From assembly GCA_003427395.1 (NCBI GenBank), contig BFEA01000490.1, forward strand, positions 1,047,755 to 1,079,065: a stretch of DNA of 31,311 bases. The letters are read 5' to 3'. This DNA comes from Chara braunii (taxonomy: Eukaryota > Streptophyta > Charophyceae > Charales > Characeae). Each line of letters begins with the position of its first letter. The stretch's first letter is position 1. Position numbers and translations under genes: made by a program. The notes beneath the pieces are model-generated. The model saw nothing but the letters and a program-made list of their open reading frames with translations, searched no databases and was not told the origin of the DNA. Below are positions 19,423 through 26,822 of this stretch, one piece after another.

Positions 19423-21559
19423 AAGGAAAATGAATCTTTCTGTTTACACACGGAAAAGTACACTTTCCTCCTGACACTTATTTTCACGCGCAACTCCTAC
19501 CACTCACCCCCGCCAAACCATCACTCAAATCGAGAATCTGACGTGACCATTCAACTCAGAATGGCCCAAAACCCCTACTTACGATCTTGGCTCGTCCAAA
19601 TCGGTCAAGAAAGGACCGAGGTAAGTTGTTTTTTTTTGCCCCCGGCGATACGGCCCGTCTCTTCTCCCGCTATCTCCTCGCGCGCCTTATTCTTCTCTTA
19701 ATTCTTATTTGGCTAAGCTCCTCGCTATTCTATCTATGCTAATGAATTTGCCCTCCCCCAAAACCTTCGATTCAACTTTTACTTTGCTGAAATCCGTTCG
19801 GAAACGCACGAGATGTGCGTTTCCCCCCCCCCTCTCTTTCTTCTTTCCTCTAATTGCCATAGCTCCGCGCACAGATTTTTCCACTAACCTTTATATCTAC
19901 TGACTGTCTAACCAAGAGGACCTCAAATTCGGGGTCGCCCACACCGAAAACCCCTAGCTACCACGTTTTCCCGTTCAGTTTTCACCAGAAAAAGGAAGGG
20001 CTATGCATCCTTTGTCTCCACCATAGCCACTTCCCCCGTCGCTGCGTTCCTTCCTGTTGCGCATGCACCCGACTTCCAACCCCGACCCGATTCATCCGCC
20101 CTTCTTACTGCCTTCGCTTCACTACTCCGCCTCATCACTCCCACATCGCCCGTTAGCCTGCTGCGCTATCTTTCCGTCCGCTGCTGCGCAGCGCTGCCAG
20201 GGCAGCCGCAATGGCCTGGTCCCATTGCCCGACGATTCCAGTTGCTCCGTTGTCAACAGTGGCAACAATTTTTGGAGAACCACAGAGGACACTAGCTAAT
20301 AGTCAACTGGATTAGTCCTTCCGTCTCTTCCCTCAAGTCCTGCGAACGATTTCAGTGTCAGTGCCGCTGAAAGCCTCGCCGAAGTCTCCCCTACTCGTTG
20401 TGTTCTAGCAGAGCGAGTCCCCTCTTTCGGCTTCTGACGAGCATGCCTGTACGTAGGCAACAGGCTGCAGAGTCAAATGCTTGGGTCCGCTACAAGCCTA
20501 TGACACGGCCCCTAGGGGAAGCGGAGCCTGGCACAGATCTCGAAGGCAATGACAGGGCTAGGCGGACCTCCTTCCTTAGCACCAAGTGGCCCCCGCCTAG
20601 GCATTGTGCGACATCTTCCGGGTCCCATCGGGCATGCTCACACCCGGGCTTTTTACAACAAATAGCGGCCGATAGCGACGCACCTACAGAAAGTGGCCGC
20701 CTCCAAGTTTCTCACGCCGCGTGGGTTAATCACCTAGCAGCTTTTATGCACATTAGACTCCTCGGTCTGTATTTCAAGACGACGAAATGAATAAATTTCG
20801 CCACCATCCCGGACGCTCAAGAACTCACAAGTCAACCAAAAGAGGCGCGCGCCCAAGGTCCTCGACTGTCGTGACGGCCTTTAAGCCCGACGTCACGTCC
20901 GGATCAACGGCACACTGGGATATAACAAGAAAAAATTAATAGAAGTACGACGCTAAAAAAAATTTACTTAGTGCCACCACTGAACGGACGTCGCCGACGG
21001 CAAACCCGAAGGGGATAGCCCCGTCGGACCCTCGTCCTTTCGGTCCCTTTGCGCTACTCTGATATCCCCGCATTGTCGTCGCTCGACCTCGATCCTCAAA
21101 CTTCCCTGATGAGAGTCTGACGCCGTGGCCGCTAGTGCTAGGCCCAAGCCTTGGTCTTGCTCTGACTGACACTTAAAAGTAAACCAGCATTGCGTGACGC
21201 GCAGACCTACCTAATCGTTTTCAGAACCACCCTGTTGTCGAGGTCGTCCTCCGCACGTACGCACGAGTCACAAGTAAGCGCTCTGATCTCGAGACATCAT
21301 CCAATTAACCCTAGTTTAATCAAAAGTAAAAATCCGACCGGCGATCATGCCGACTCTTCAACCATTAACAAATAAAATGATCACGCGCGCCTCAAATCTG
21401 TGCGCCGACACTCTCTCTGTTCTAGTCAACCACTTCGTCAACGTAAACCACAGACACAACCGCACCTCGCGCGGTATTCTTAAACTTTAAACCAAACTTA
21501 TTTTCTGTCACTTGCAAAAGACTAGGGCGGATACCCTTGTAAGGGTATTCGCACCGACA
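19423..21559. other. No gene seen; right part of the 7.4-kb insertion
   Basis: Many short frames on both strands and no domain recognised. The right edge 'GGGTATTCGCACCGACA' has the CA end expected of an LTR-type terminus and contains a local inverted repeat (ATACCCTT/AAGGGTAT at about 21530-21548). No second copy of this end was found with confidence near the left edge. Confidence 0.4.
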
Positions 21560-21566
21560 GCGCTGC

Positions 21567-22476
21567 GGGCGTTTTCTCGAAATTCGATAGCTGACACTGT
21601 TTCCACCATGTCGCAGTACGACCGGAAGACAGACCCAAAATGACCTTTGTCTTGTTCGAGGGCACGTGGCGGTGGGTCAAATGCCCCATGGAAATATGCA
21701 ACGCACCCGCGATGTTCCAGCGAGCCATGAATATGGCTTTCGCAGAATTCGTTAACAAAACCCACCTCACCCAAACACTGGTAAATTTTTGTGTAGTTGT
21801 GTATATAGATGATATCTTGTTTTTTTCCAAAACCTACGAGTACCATGTGGAACATGTCGAGTGGGTCTTGCATGCATTGAAAGATGCGGGGTTCAAAGTA
21901 GTCTTGGAGAAAAGTGAGTTTTTCCTCTCGGAGATCTCCTTCTTGGAGTACATCGTTACGATGGATGGCTTGAAACCGGATCCAAGGAAAGTGGCAGCAG
22001 TACAAAAAGCCCCGGTGCCTGTCATGCTCACTCAAGCTCGAGCCTTCCTCGGCCTGGCCTCATATTATCGGCGGTTCATCCAAGGGTTTGCTCACGTCGC
22101 CAAGCCTCTGACCAACTTGCTGAAGAAAGAAGAACGACTGATCTGGACGTCGAAGTGCGAGGCGGCTTTTTAGGCACTCAAAAAGGTCCTGGCTACGGCG
22201 CTGATCCTGGCGCGCCCAGATCCAATTAAACTGTTCGCTCTACGCACCGATTGGCAGCCGCAGGCAATATCAGCGGTGCTGAGTCAACAGGGAACAGACG
22301 GAAAGGAGCACGTTATGGAATACGTGCCGAAGACACTGAGCCAGACACAAGCGAATTACAAAGCTTGCAAGGGTGAATGTTTGGCGGTAGTGTGGAAAAT
22401 CCAGCACTTTCGACCATATCTCCGCGGCCAGAAGTTCGTTCTCTTGACGGATCATCAGTCGTTGTTGTCCTTATGA
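21567..22476 (+). pseudogene. Ty3/gypsy pol: C-terminal reverse transcriptase and RNase H
   Basis: It resumes the RT split at 14191: 'FSKFD', a stop, then 'FHHVAVRPEDRPKMTF', 'FEGTWRWVKCPM', 'NAPAMFQRAMN' and the catalytic box YIDD at 21802-21813. 'FLGLASYYRRFIQGF' (about 22045-22090) marks the connection. A TAG at 22171 interrupts before the RNase H part: 'LFALRTDW', 'YVPKTLSQTQANY', 'KGECLAVVW' and 'LLTDHQSLLSL', the Ty3-type RNase H boxes. RT and RNase H make DNA and remove RNA template. The catalytic YIDD is intact although the gene has at least two stops and the 7.4-kb split. Confidence 0.92.
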
Positions 22477-22581
22477 AACAACACGGATTATACGGGAACC
22501 TTGGGAAGGTGGGCAGTAAGGTTGCGTGACTAAGCAGCACGGAAACGCGGACGGACGGACTCGCCTCCAGCCACCCAAGTA

Positions 22582-23241
22582 GTGCCCAACGAACGAGCGA
22601 CTTATTCCGTGGAAAGAAGCTTTGCCTTTGACGGAGCCTCACTATGGAGAAGTACACGTTGTTCGCAAGGGAAACACTGGGGCATGAGATGGCGACCCCT
22701 CTTGAGTCTTGAAGCGACAACTGCCCCGTCATCTTCCTCAGGCTCTTCAACCTATCCGTCTATCCCTCACTCTCCCCCTAGCCTATCCCTGCGTTCCTGC
22801 TTTTTCTGCACCTTGCCTATGATACCGGACCGGGGGGACTCACACCCTGGAGGACCTAGTTTGATCTCATGGGTACGATGCAGCCTGTGCCGCATGACCA
22901 GATCCCACATATATAATTGTGTCAAGTATCGGAATGAGAAGAAGTGGGACTGTCCCAACTGCCGAATGGACCAGGTACCTATAGAAACACGGTATGTAGA
23001 GGCTAGGACAGAAAACGGATTCTTGTCGAGTGTCCGTAGAGCAGAGGTCTGGACGGATCTCCTCCTGTTGAGAAGACTCCAGGGAGACCAGTTGTCGGAG
23101 CTTACCAAGGCAGAACGTCGGCGAGTCCCGAAGCGAGCTCATGATTATCATTGGCAGGAATCTGTTTTGCAAAAACGGAAAGACAATGACAATAGCGGGT
23201 CTAGTTGGATGACGGTTCCACACCCTCTAGACTCTCACTAG
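22582..23241 (+). pseudogene. Pol segment between RNase H and integrase with a PHD-like zinc finger
   Basis: An open frame of 219 codons. A Ser/Pro-rich linker (residues 44-70) is followed by eight potential zinc ligands in C4HC3 order: C73-x2-C76, C100-x2-C103, H109, C113, C124-x2-C127, with a Trp at 122 two residues before C124, the signature tail of PHD fingers (W-x-C-x2-C). The C76-C100 spacing is slightly long and H-x3-C replaces the usual H-x2-C. After the finger comes a charged segment ending 'KRAHDYHWQESVLQKRKD'. PHD fingers usually read histone H3 tails; here it might guide integration, which is inference. The first residues of the frame are probably not real pol. Confidence 0.55.
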
Positions 23242-23246
23242 GTTCG

Positions 23247-23880
23247 ATTAGACACGAGCTGCCTACGAAGAGGATGTGGTCCATTTCGCGGTCAAATGCA
23301 CGGAAGCTATAGAGAAAAACGAATGGTATTGGTCGGGAATTCGGGAGGATGTCAGATACACCGTCCAGAACTGTCCGGCCTGTGCGGCTGATAAGGCGCC
23401 GGTACAGATGCCCTGAACGATGCTACCGACTAGGGTAGAACGCCCCTTTCAACGAGTTAGCATCGATACAACGAATATCAATGTACCGAAAGGTCCCGTC
23501 GATCAAAGCGAGCTCAATATCCTTCTACTGGTCGTCGACCATTTCTCTCAATGGATCGAGGCCTGCCGTATGACTAGTCAGAACTCGTAGGAAGTAGCCT
23601 AGTATATTAATCGCTTTTTGTGCATGCACTTGGACGTATAAAAGGTCCAGATGGATAACGGGTTGGAATTCCAAGGGGAGGTAGAACGACATCTCGTAAG
23701 GGCCAACGTTAAGATTTCGTACTCACCAGGACACTGGCCACTGCCTGAGGCCAACGGAACATCACTGCAGGAGATACCAAGCCCTGGCCTATCCTAGTTG
23801 AGCACATACTGACCGTCTATCAGGCTACCCCACACGGTAGTACAGGGGTGTCCCCATTTCAACTGAGAACCAATAAATCC
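23247..23880 (+). pseudogene. Ty3/gypsy integrase, zinc-binding and catalytic core, multiple stops
   Basis: In the plus-strand frame that reads 'EDVVHFAVKCTEAI', the HHCC-type region ends in 'YTVQNCPACAADKAP' (two Cys of the zinc site). The catalytic core follows: 'RVSIDTTNINVP' (first Asp), 'LLLVVDHFSQWIEA', 'VQMDNGLEFQGEV' (second Asp) and 'GHWPLPEANGT' (region of the catalytic Glu). At least four in-frame stops occur between these boxes, so no integrase can be made. It lies directly after the PHD-like frame and before the C-terminal domain. Confidence 0.85.
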
Positions 23881-23885
23881 CTCTG

Positions 23886-24366
23886 ATGCAGTTGTCACCC
23901 CTAGTGGGTACGGAAGTAAGAGCGACCCGGGCTCAACAGCGAGAAAAGGCCCAGCATTACATGGATCTGATGGCTAGGACCTACCCTGTGTTAGCCCGCA
24001 TGCGACAAAGGGTCGTGGATCTGGCGCACCAGCGGCAGATCGGAGATTACGAGAACCGACATGCCTCCACTGGTCCACTATCCCGCTATAAGATCGGGGA
24101 TCTAGTGCAGGTACGGAAATCCACGCGCTCCTCCGAGATCCACCCTGGCTATACTGGCATTTATAAGGTGACGGAAGTTGGCGCGCAAGGCCAACAGTCC
24201 GTGAAGCTAATCCCCCGGCACAGCGCACAGGCAAGGCCGCTGACTCGCCACGCTGCTGCCCTTCATCCATTCCAGCCATTGCTTTATCATGAGCGGGCTC
24301 AGGACCCATCTCAACCTTCTTCCTCTGCTTCCTCATCCGCACTTGCTTCTTCCTCCTCTTTTTAAA
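23886..24366 (+). pseudogene. Ty3/gypsy integrase C-terminal domain
   Basis: A 159-codon frame with 'REKAQHYMDLMART', then 'LSRYKIGDLVQVRKST' and 'HPGYTGIYKVTEVG', the GPY/F-like SH3-type domain seen at the integrase C-terminus of Ty3/gypsy elements (the G-P-Y motif reads H-P-G-Y here). A His/Ala-rich and then Ser-rich tail ends at TAA 24364. No chromodomain is evident. It is separated from the catalytic core by stops. Its last 78 bases overlap an open +1 frame that leads into the next ORF. Confidence 0.8.
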
Positions 24367-24405
24367 CCACTTCGCCGTTTGGGGTTGAGGACTCGATCGC
24401 GCAGG

Positions 24406-24933
24406 ATGAGCCAGCTGCAGCAGGGGAATGAACCAGTTGAGCATTTCCAAGCACCGATCGTGGATCACTTATTGAGGCATCGACTCAATGATGATCAGGA
24501 GTTGCGGTACGACGTCCAGCAGGTGAATGTGCCTGGGCCCAGCATCGCAGATCTCGCCACATACTCGCTCTTGAGCAAACGAGTAACCTACGGGGGGGTG
24601 TACGTTGGTCGGGAAACCACCAGGGTGTCCATCGAGTTCCGCGCACTCCAGGTGGTCGCCAACTTCGTGCACAGCGTCGCCACTTTCATCGGCGACTTGA
24701 CGCTCCTAGACGATCGACATCGAGGACCGGTGTGGAACTTCTTGCGAGAGTATGCGGTACAGGTAGCGAGAACAGTGGCGCGCGCACAGGGAAGGGGCCG
24801 TCGATTCACGCCGTATCACGCACTGTTGCGACGGACGCCGGATGGACCGCTGGCACTTGTGCCTCAATTGCCTGCGCTTCTCCCCCCCACTAATCCTTTA
24901 AACATCCAAGCCATCCCCACCCCTTCATACTAA
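24406..24933 (+). CDS. Extra ORF A downstream of pol, unknown function (175 aa)
   Basis: Start chosen at the ATG of 24406 (MSQLQQGNEPVEHF), the first after the pol stop. The frame itself is open from 24289 and overlaps pol, one base ahead of it in frame. The protein has balanced composition and a helical-looking middle ('FVHSVATFIGDLTLL', 'FLREYAVQVARTVARAQGRGRR') ending in an Arg-rich patch, and a Pro-rich tail. No signal peptide, membrane segment or known domain is recognised. It ends TAC-TAA and the next ATG follows at once in the same frame. It is uninterrupted although gag and pol of the same element are full of stops. It sits in the place where some LTR elements carry env-like or other accessory genes. 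Confidence 0.6.
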   Translation: MSQLQQGNEPVEHFQAPIVDHLLRHRLNDDQELRYDVQQVNVPGPSIADLATYSLLSKRVTYGGVYVGRETTRVSIEFRALQVVANFVHSVATFIGDLTLLDDRHRGPVWNFLREYAVQVARTVARAQGRGRRFTPYHALLRRTPDGPLALVPQLPALLPPTNPLNIQAIPTPSY

Positions 24934-25965
24934 ATGTCTCCCTTCTTCTCTTACACCACCCTCCCCTATCAACCCACGGAGAGCCCTTACCCCATGCGCA
25001 ATTTCCCTGAGTACCTAGTGGAGCTGGACAATGTGGAGCCGCTGCCACAAGCTGGGGAGTACGCGTGGGAATTGCACTTTGCGCTGTATCGATTGGTGGT
25101 GCTGGGCATGTTCCGGTTTGTCGTGTCGTACGACGATCACAACATCGTCGAGAACCTGCAGGTGTATTACGTCATCTCGCGGCCCAAACCGGAGAAGAAG
25201 GAGGGCACGGTGGCCTTATACCCGTTCGGGGAGATCGGAACGAGCAGGCCGGGGCTGCTGGAGCTGATTCATATCAAGTTGCTCTCTATCGCACAAGTGA
25301 CTGCCAACGAAGAAGAGGATCTCCAATTCCATCTGCGAACAGCATCGGCTCCTCGGCGATCTTACCACTCGGTGGTGATACTGGACTATATCGTGTGGGA
25401 GGCGGAAAAGGTGGTGAGCATTGCTGATCGAAAGTCGTTTTGGCCTCCCTCATCCTACCCCAAGCCTGTAGCCCTGAGGGCCCTCAGGAAGACGCCCAAG
25501 AAGAGACGTCGCCAGCCATCGCCAGAAGCGCAAGGAAGTCGAGTGGGACCGGAAGGAGAGGTGGACAAGGTCGAGCGGGTGCATAAGCCAGATCCCGTTC
25601 CAGAGAGCAAGGCGACACCGATCGAGGGACCTCCGCGGGGTGAAGTAGCGCAAACAAGCAGATTTCGGATACGCGGGAGCCCTCCAGAGCCGGCACCTCA
25701 GCCACCACTCCTTCCCGACCTCAATCTCGATGGAGCCGGCCCATCGCTACCAGCAGGAGGAGGAGGAGTGGGAAGAGTACCATATCCTGCATCTGGACCC
25801 CCCATCCTCGCACGACCTTTCCGCTTATGCCAGCCACGCGGGCGTGCCCCGGTCATTGACCTTAGCAGTTCCTCTGAGCCGAACGGTCCACCTGACAGAT
25901 GTCGCGTTCACGGTGGAGCCTGCTACCATAAGGCTCAAAGCGATCGAAGGGGCCCCGCGTCCTGA
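24934..25965 (+). CDS. Extra ORF B, unknown function, with NLS-like and SIM-like motifs (343 aa)
   Basis: Starts at the ATG touching ORF A's stop (TAAATG) and shares its frame, so A and B may once have been one 519-codon gene or may be linked by readthrough or reinitiation. Residues 20-165 look globular ('EYAWELHFALYRLVVLGMFRF', 'HSVVILDYIVWEAE'). Residues 185-193 (RKTPKKRRR) are a strong nuclear-localisation-like cluster. The rest is Pro/Gly-rich and disordered-looking, with 'APVIDLSSSSE' at 305-315, which fits a SUMO-interaction motif followed by serines and an acid. The last 236 bases overlap ORF C in another frame, so the true C-terminus is uncertain. No known family is recognised. Confidence 0.6.
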   Translation: MSPFFSYTTLPYQPTESPYPMRNFPEYLVELDNVEPLPQAGEYAWELHFALYRLVVLGMFRFVVSYDDHNIVENLQVYYVISRPKPEKKEGTVALYPFGEIGTSRPGLLELIHIKLLSIAQVTANEEEDLQFHLRTASAPRRSYHSVVILDYIVWEAEKVVSIADRKSFWPPSSYPKPVALRALRKTPKKRRRQPSPEAQGSRVGPEGEVDKVERVHKPDPVPESKATPIEGPPRGEVAQTSRFRIRGSPPEPAPQPPLLPDLNLDGAGPSLPAGGGGVGRVPYPASGPPILARPFRLCQPRGRAPVIDLSSSSEPNGPPDRCRVHGGACYHKAQSDRRGPAS

Positions 25966-26356
25966 TCCTGCATGGGAGCCATATCTGGAGCCGCCGTTTG
26001 AAGGATGCGTCGCGGCCAGACTAGCAGGAACGCTCATCTACGAGGCTGGCCAGCGGCCAAATGTAATGTACCATTTCCTAGCCATCGCAGTGCTTAGGAG
26101 GGAGCGAAGGCCGTATACCGAGACCCATCTGGTGATGACAGGTCCGGGGAATCGCATGGTGCGGCGACAGGTTGTACGGGCTACTGTGGATCTGGCCCCA
26201 CGCGTATTGGCACACATACCTGGGGCGTTTGTTTATCCCTCCTTTGTCCAACACCACTTCAATGAGGTGGAGGCGCCGACTACTCCCACTGAGCTGGCAG
26301 CCTTTCTTCCTCCTCTTCCTCCCCCTCTTAATCCCGAAATCACCCATTTCCTCTAG
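25730..26356 (+). CDS. Extra ORF C, unknown function (208 aa)
   Basis: The ATG at 25730 opens a frame one base ahead of ORF B and overlaps its last 236 bases. The protein starts with an acidic run (QQEEEEWEEYH). It then has a balanced, probably beta-rich body ('LTLAVPLSRTVHLTDVAFTV', 'GCVAARLAGTLIYEAG', 'VMYHFLAIAVLRRERR') and ends in a Pro-rich tail. Composition across the overlap looks more protein-like here than in B, so B's tail may be the shadow. Alternatively a frameshift joins B to C. No family is recognised. It is followed by about 470 bases of repeat and artefact before the 3' LTR. Confidence 0.6.
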   Translation: MEPAHRYQQEEEEWEEYHILHLDPPSSHDLSAYASHAGVPRSLTLAVPLSRTVHLTDVAFTVEPATIRLKAIEGAPRPDPAWEPYLEPPFEGCVAARLAGTLIYEAGQRPNVMYHFLAIAVLRRERRPYTETHLVMTGPGNRMVRRQVVRATVDLAPRVLAHIPGAFVYPSFVQHHFNEVEAPTTPTELAAFLPPLPPPLNPEITHFL

Positions 26357-26428
26357 TCTCTTTCTTCTTTCCCCTATCTTCTTCTTCCTTTTCTAATCTA
26401 ATTGCAAAGGTCGCGCGGCAGAACGCGT

Positions 26429-26460
<32 letters not shown>
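26357..26460. repeat. Pyrimidine-rich stretch and A28 homopolymer
   Basis: A T/C-rich stretch is followed by about 28 A residues (26433-26460). The homopolymer directly abuts a 77-bp repeat unit that, in its second copy (26604), is preceded by a different T-rich sequence. Its length may be unreliable because of the assembly problem next to it. Confidence 0.7.
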
Positions 26461-26537
26461 TGATCGGGCCAGCGGACGATGAAAGGGCCGCCCGATCAGG
26501 TGTACAATAGGAGGGGAGATCCATAGCGATGCGGTAG
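26461..26537. repeat. 77-bp repeat unit, copy 1, containing a hairpin
   Basis: Begins TGATCGGGCCAGCGGACG. It recurs at 26604-26680 with four differences. Its first part is a hairpin with perfect 9-bp arms TGATCGGGC (26461-26469) and GCCCGATCA (26490-26498). The two copies lie on opposite sides of the embedded adapter, so the duplication may be an assembly artefact joining two paralogous element copies. Confidence 0.85.
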
Positions 26538-26544
26538 GCTATAC

Positions 26545-26582
26545 CTGTCTCTTATACACATCTAGATGTGTATAAGAGACAG
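26545..26582. other. Nextera mate-pair junction adapter embedded in the assembly
   Basis: The 19-bp transposon mosaic end CTGTCTCTTATACACATCT (26545-26563) is followed immediately by its reverse complement (26564-26582). Together they are the circularisation junction of Illumina Nextera mate-pair libraries. This is not natural sequence. Minus-strand translation through it gives the database-artefact peptide SYTHLDVYKRQ. Confidence 0.97.
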
Positions 26583-26603
26583 ATATATGTATATATTTTT
26601 TTA

Positions 26604-26680
26604 TGATCGGGCCAGCGGACGATGAAAGGGCCGCCCGATCAGGTGTACAATAGGAAGGGAGATCCATAGTGATGTGGCAG
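26604..26680. repeat. 77-bp repeat unit, copy 2
   Basis: Same unit as 26461-26537 (TGATCGGGC/GCCCGATCA hairpin included) with four substitutions. It lies on the other side of the adapter junction. It is followed by sequence leading to the 3' LTR without a purine tract adjoining it; the nearest purine-rich piece is 'taggaggg' near 26759. Confidence 0.85.
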
Positions 26681-26822
26681 GAATCAGAGTAGAGTAGGTG
26701 ATGAACTAGGCCAGCTGACGAAGAAGTGGCCGCCTGGATCATGAAGGTAATTAGGAATTTAGGAGGGCTATATAGCAGTCTGGCGACTGCTATTTTTTTC
26801 AGAACCCCCTGCGCGTCACAGA

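Larger units (their letters stand above)
14192..21559. mobile_element. 7.4-kb insertion in the gypsy RT; probable non-autonomous or composite element
   Basis: The limits are set by where RT coding breaks off and resumes. The left edge reads TGCCGAGCGCAT and the right edge ends ATTCGCACCGACA, so the ends are short inverted repeats (TGCCGA versus the complement TGTCGG), as in LTR elements. The flanking bases GGAGC (14187) and GCGC (21560) could be a damaged target duplication. I found no gag, RT, integrase or long direct terminal repeat inside, so it may be a non-autonomous LTR derivative or several insertions. The middle (15180-17650) is far more AT-rich than its surroundings. Confidence 0.55.

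Noticed and set aside
24406-26356. env-like gene set
   Set aside because: No signal peptide, furin-like site or membrane-spanning segment is seen in the three ORFs; the NLS-like cluster points inward instead.
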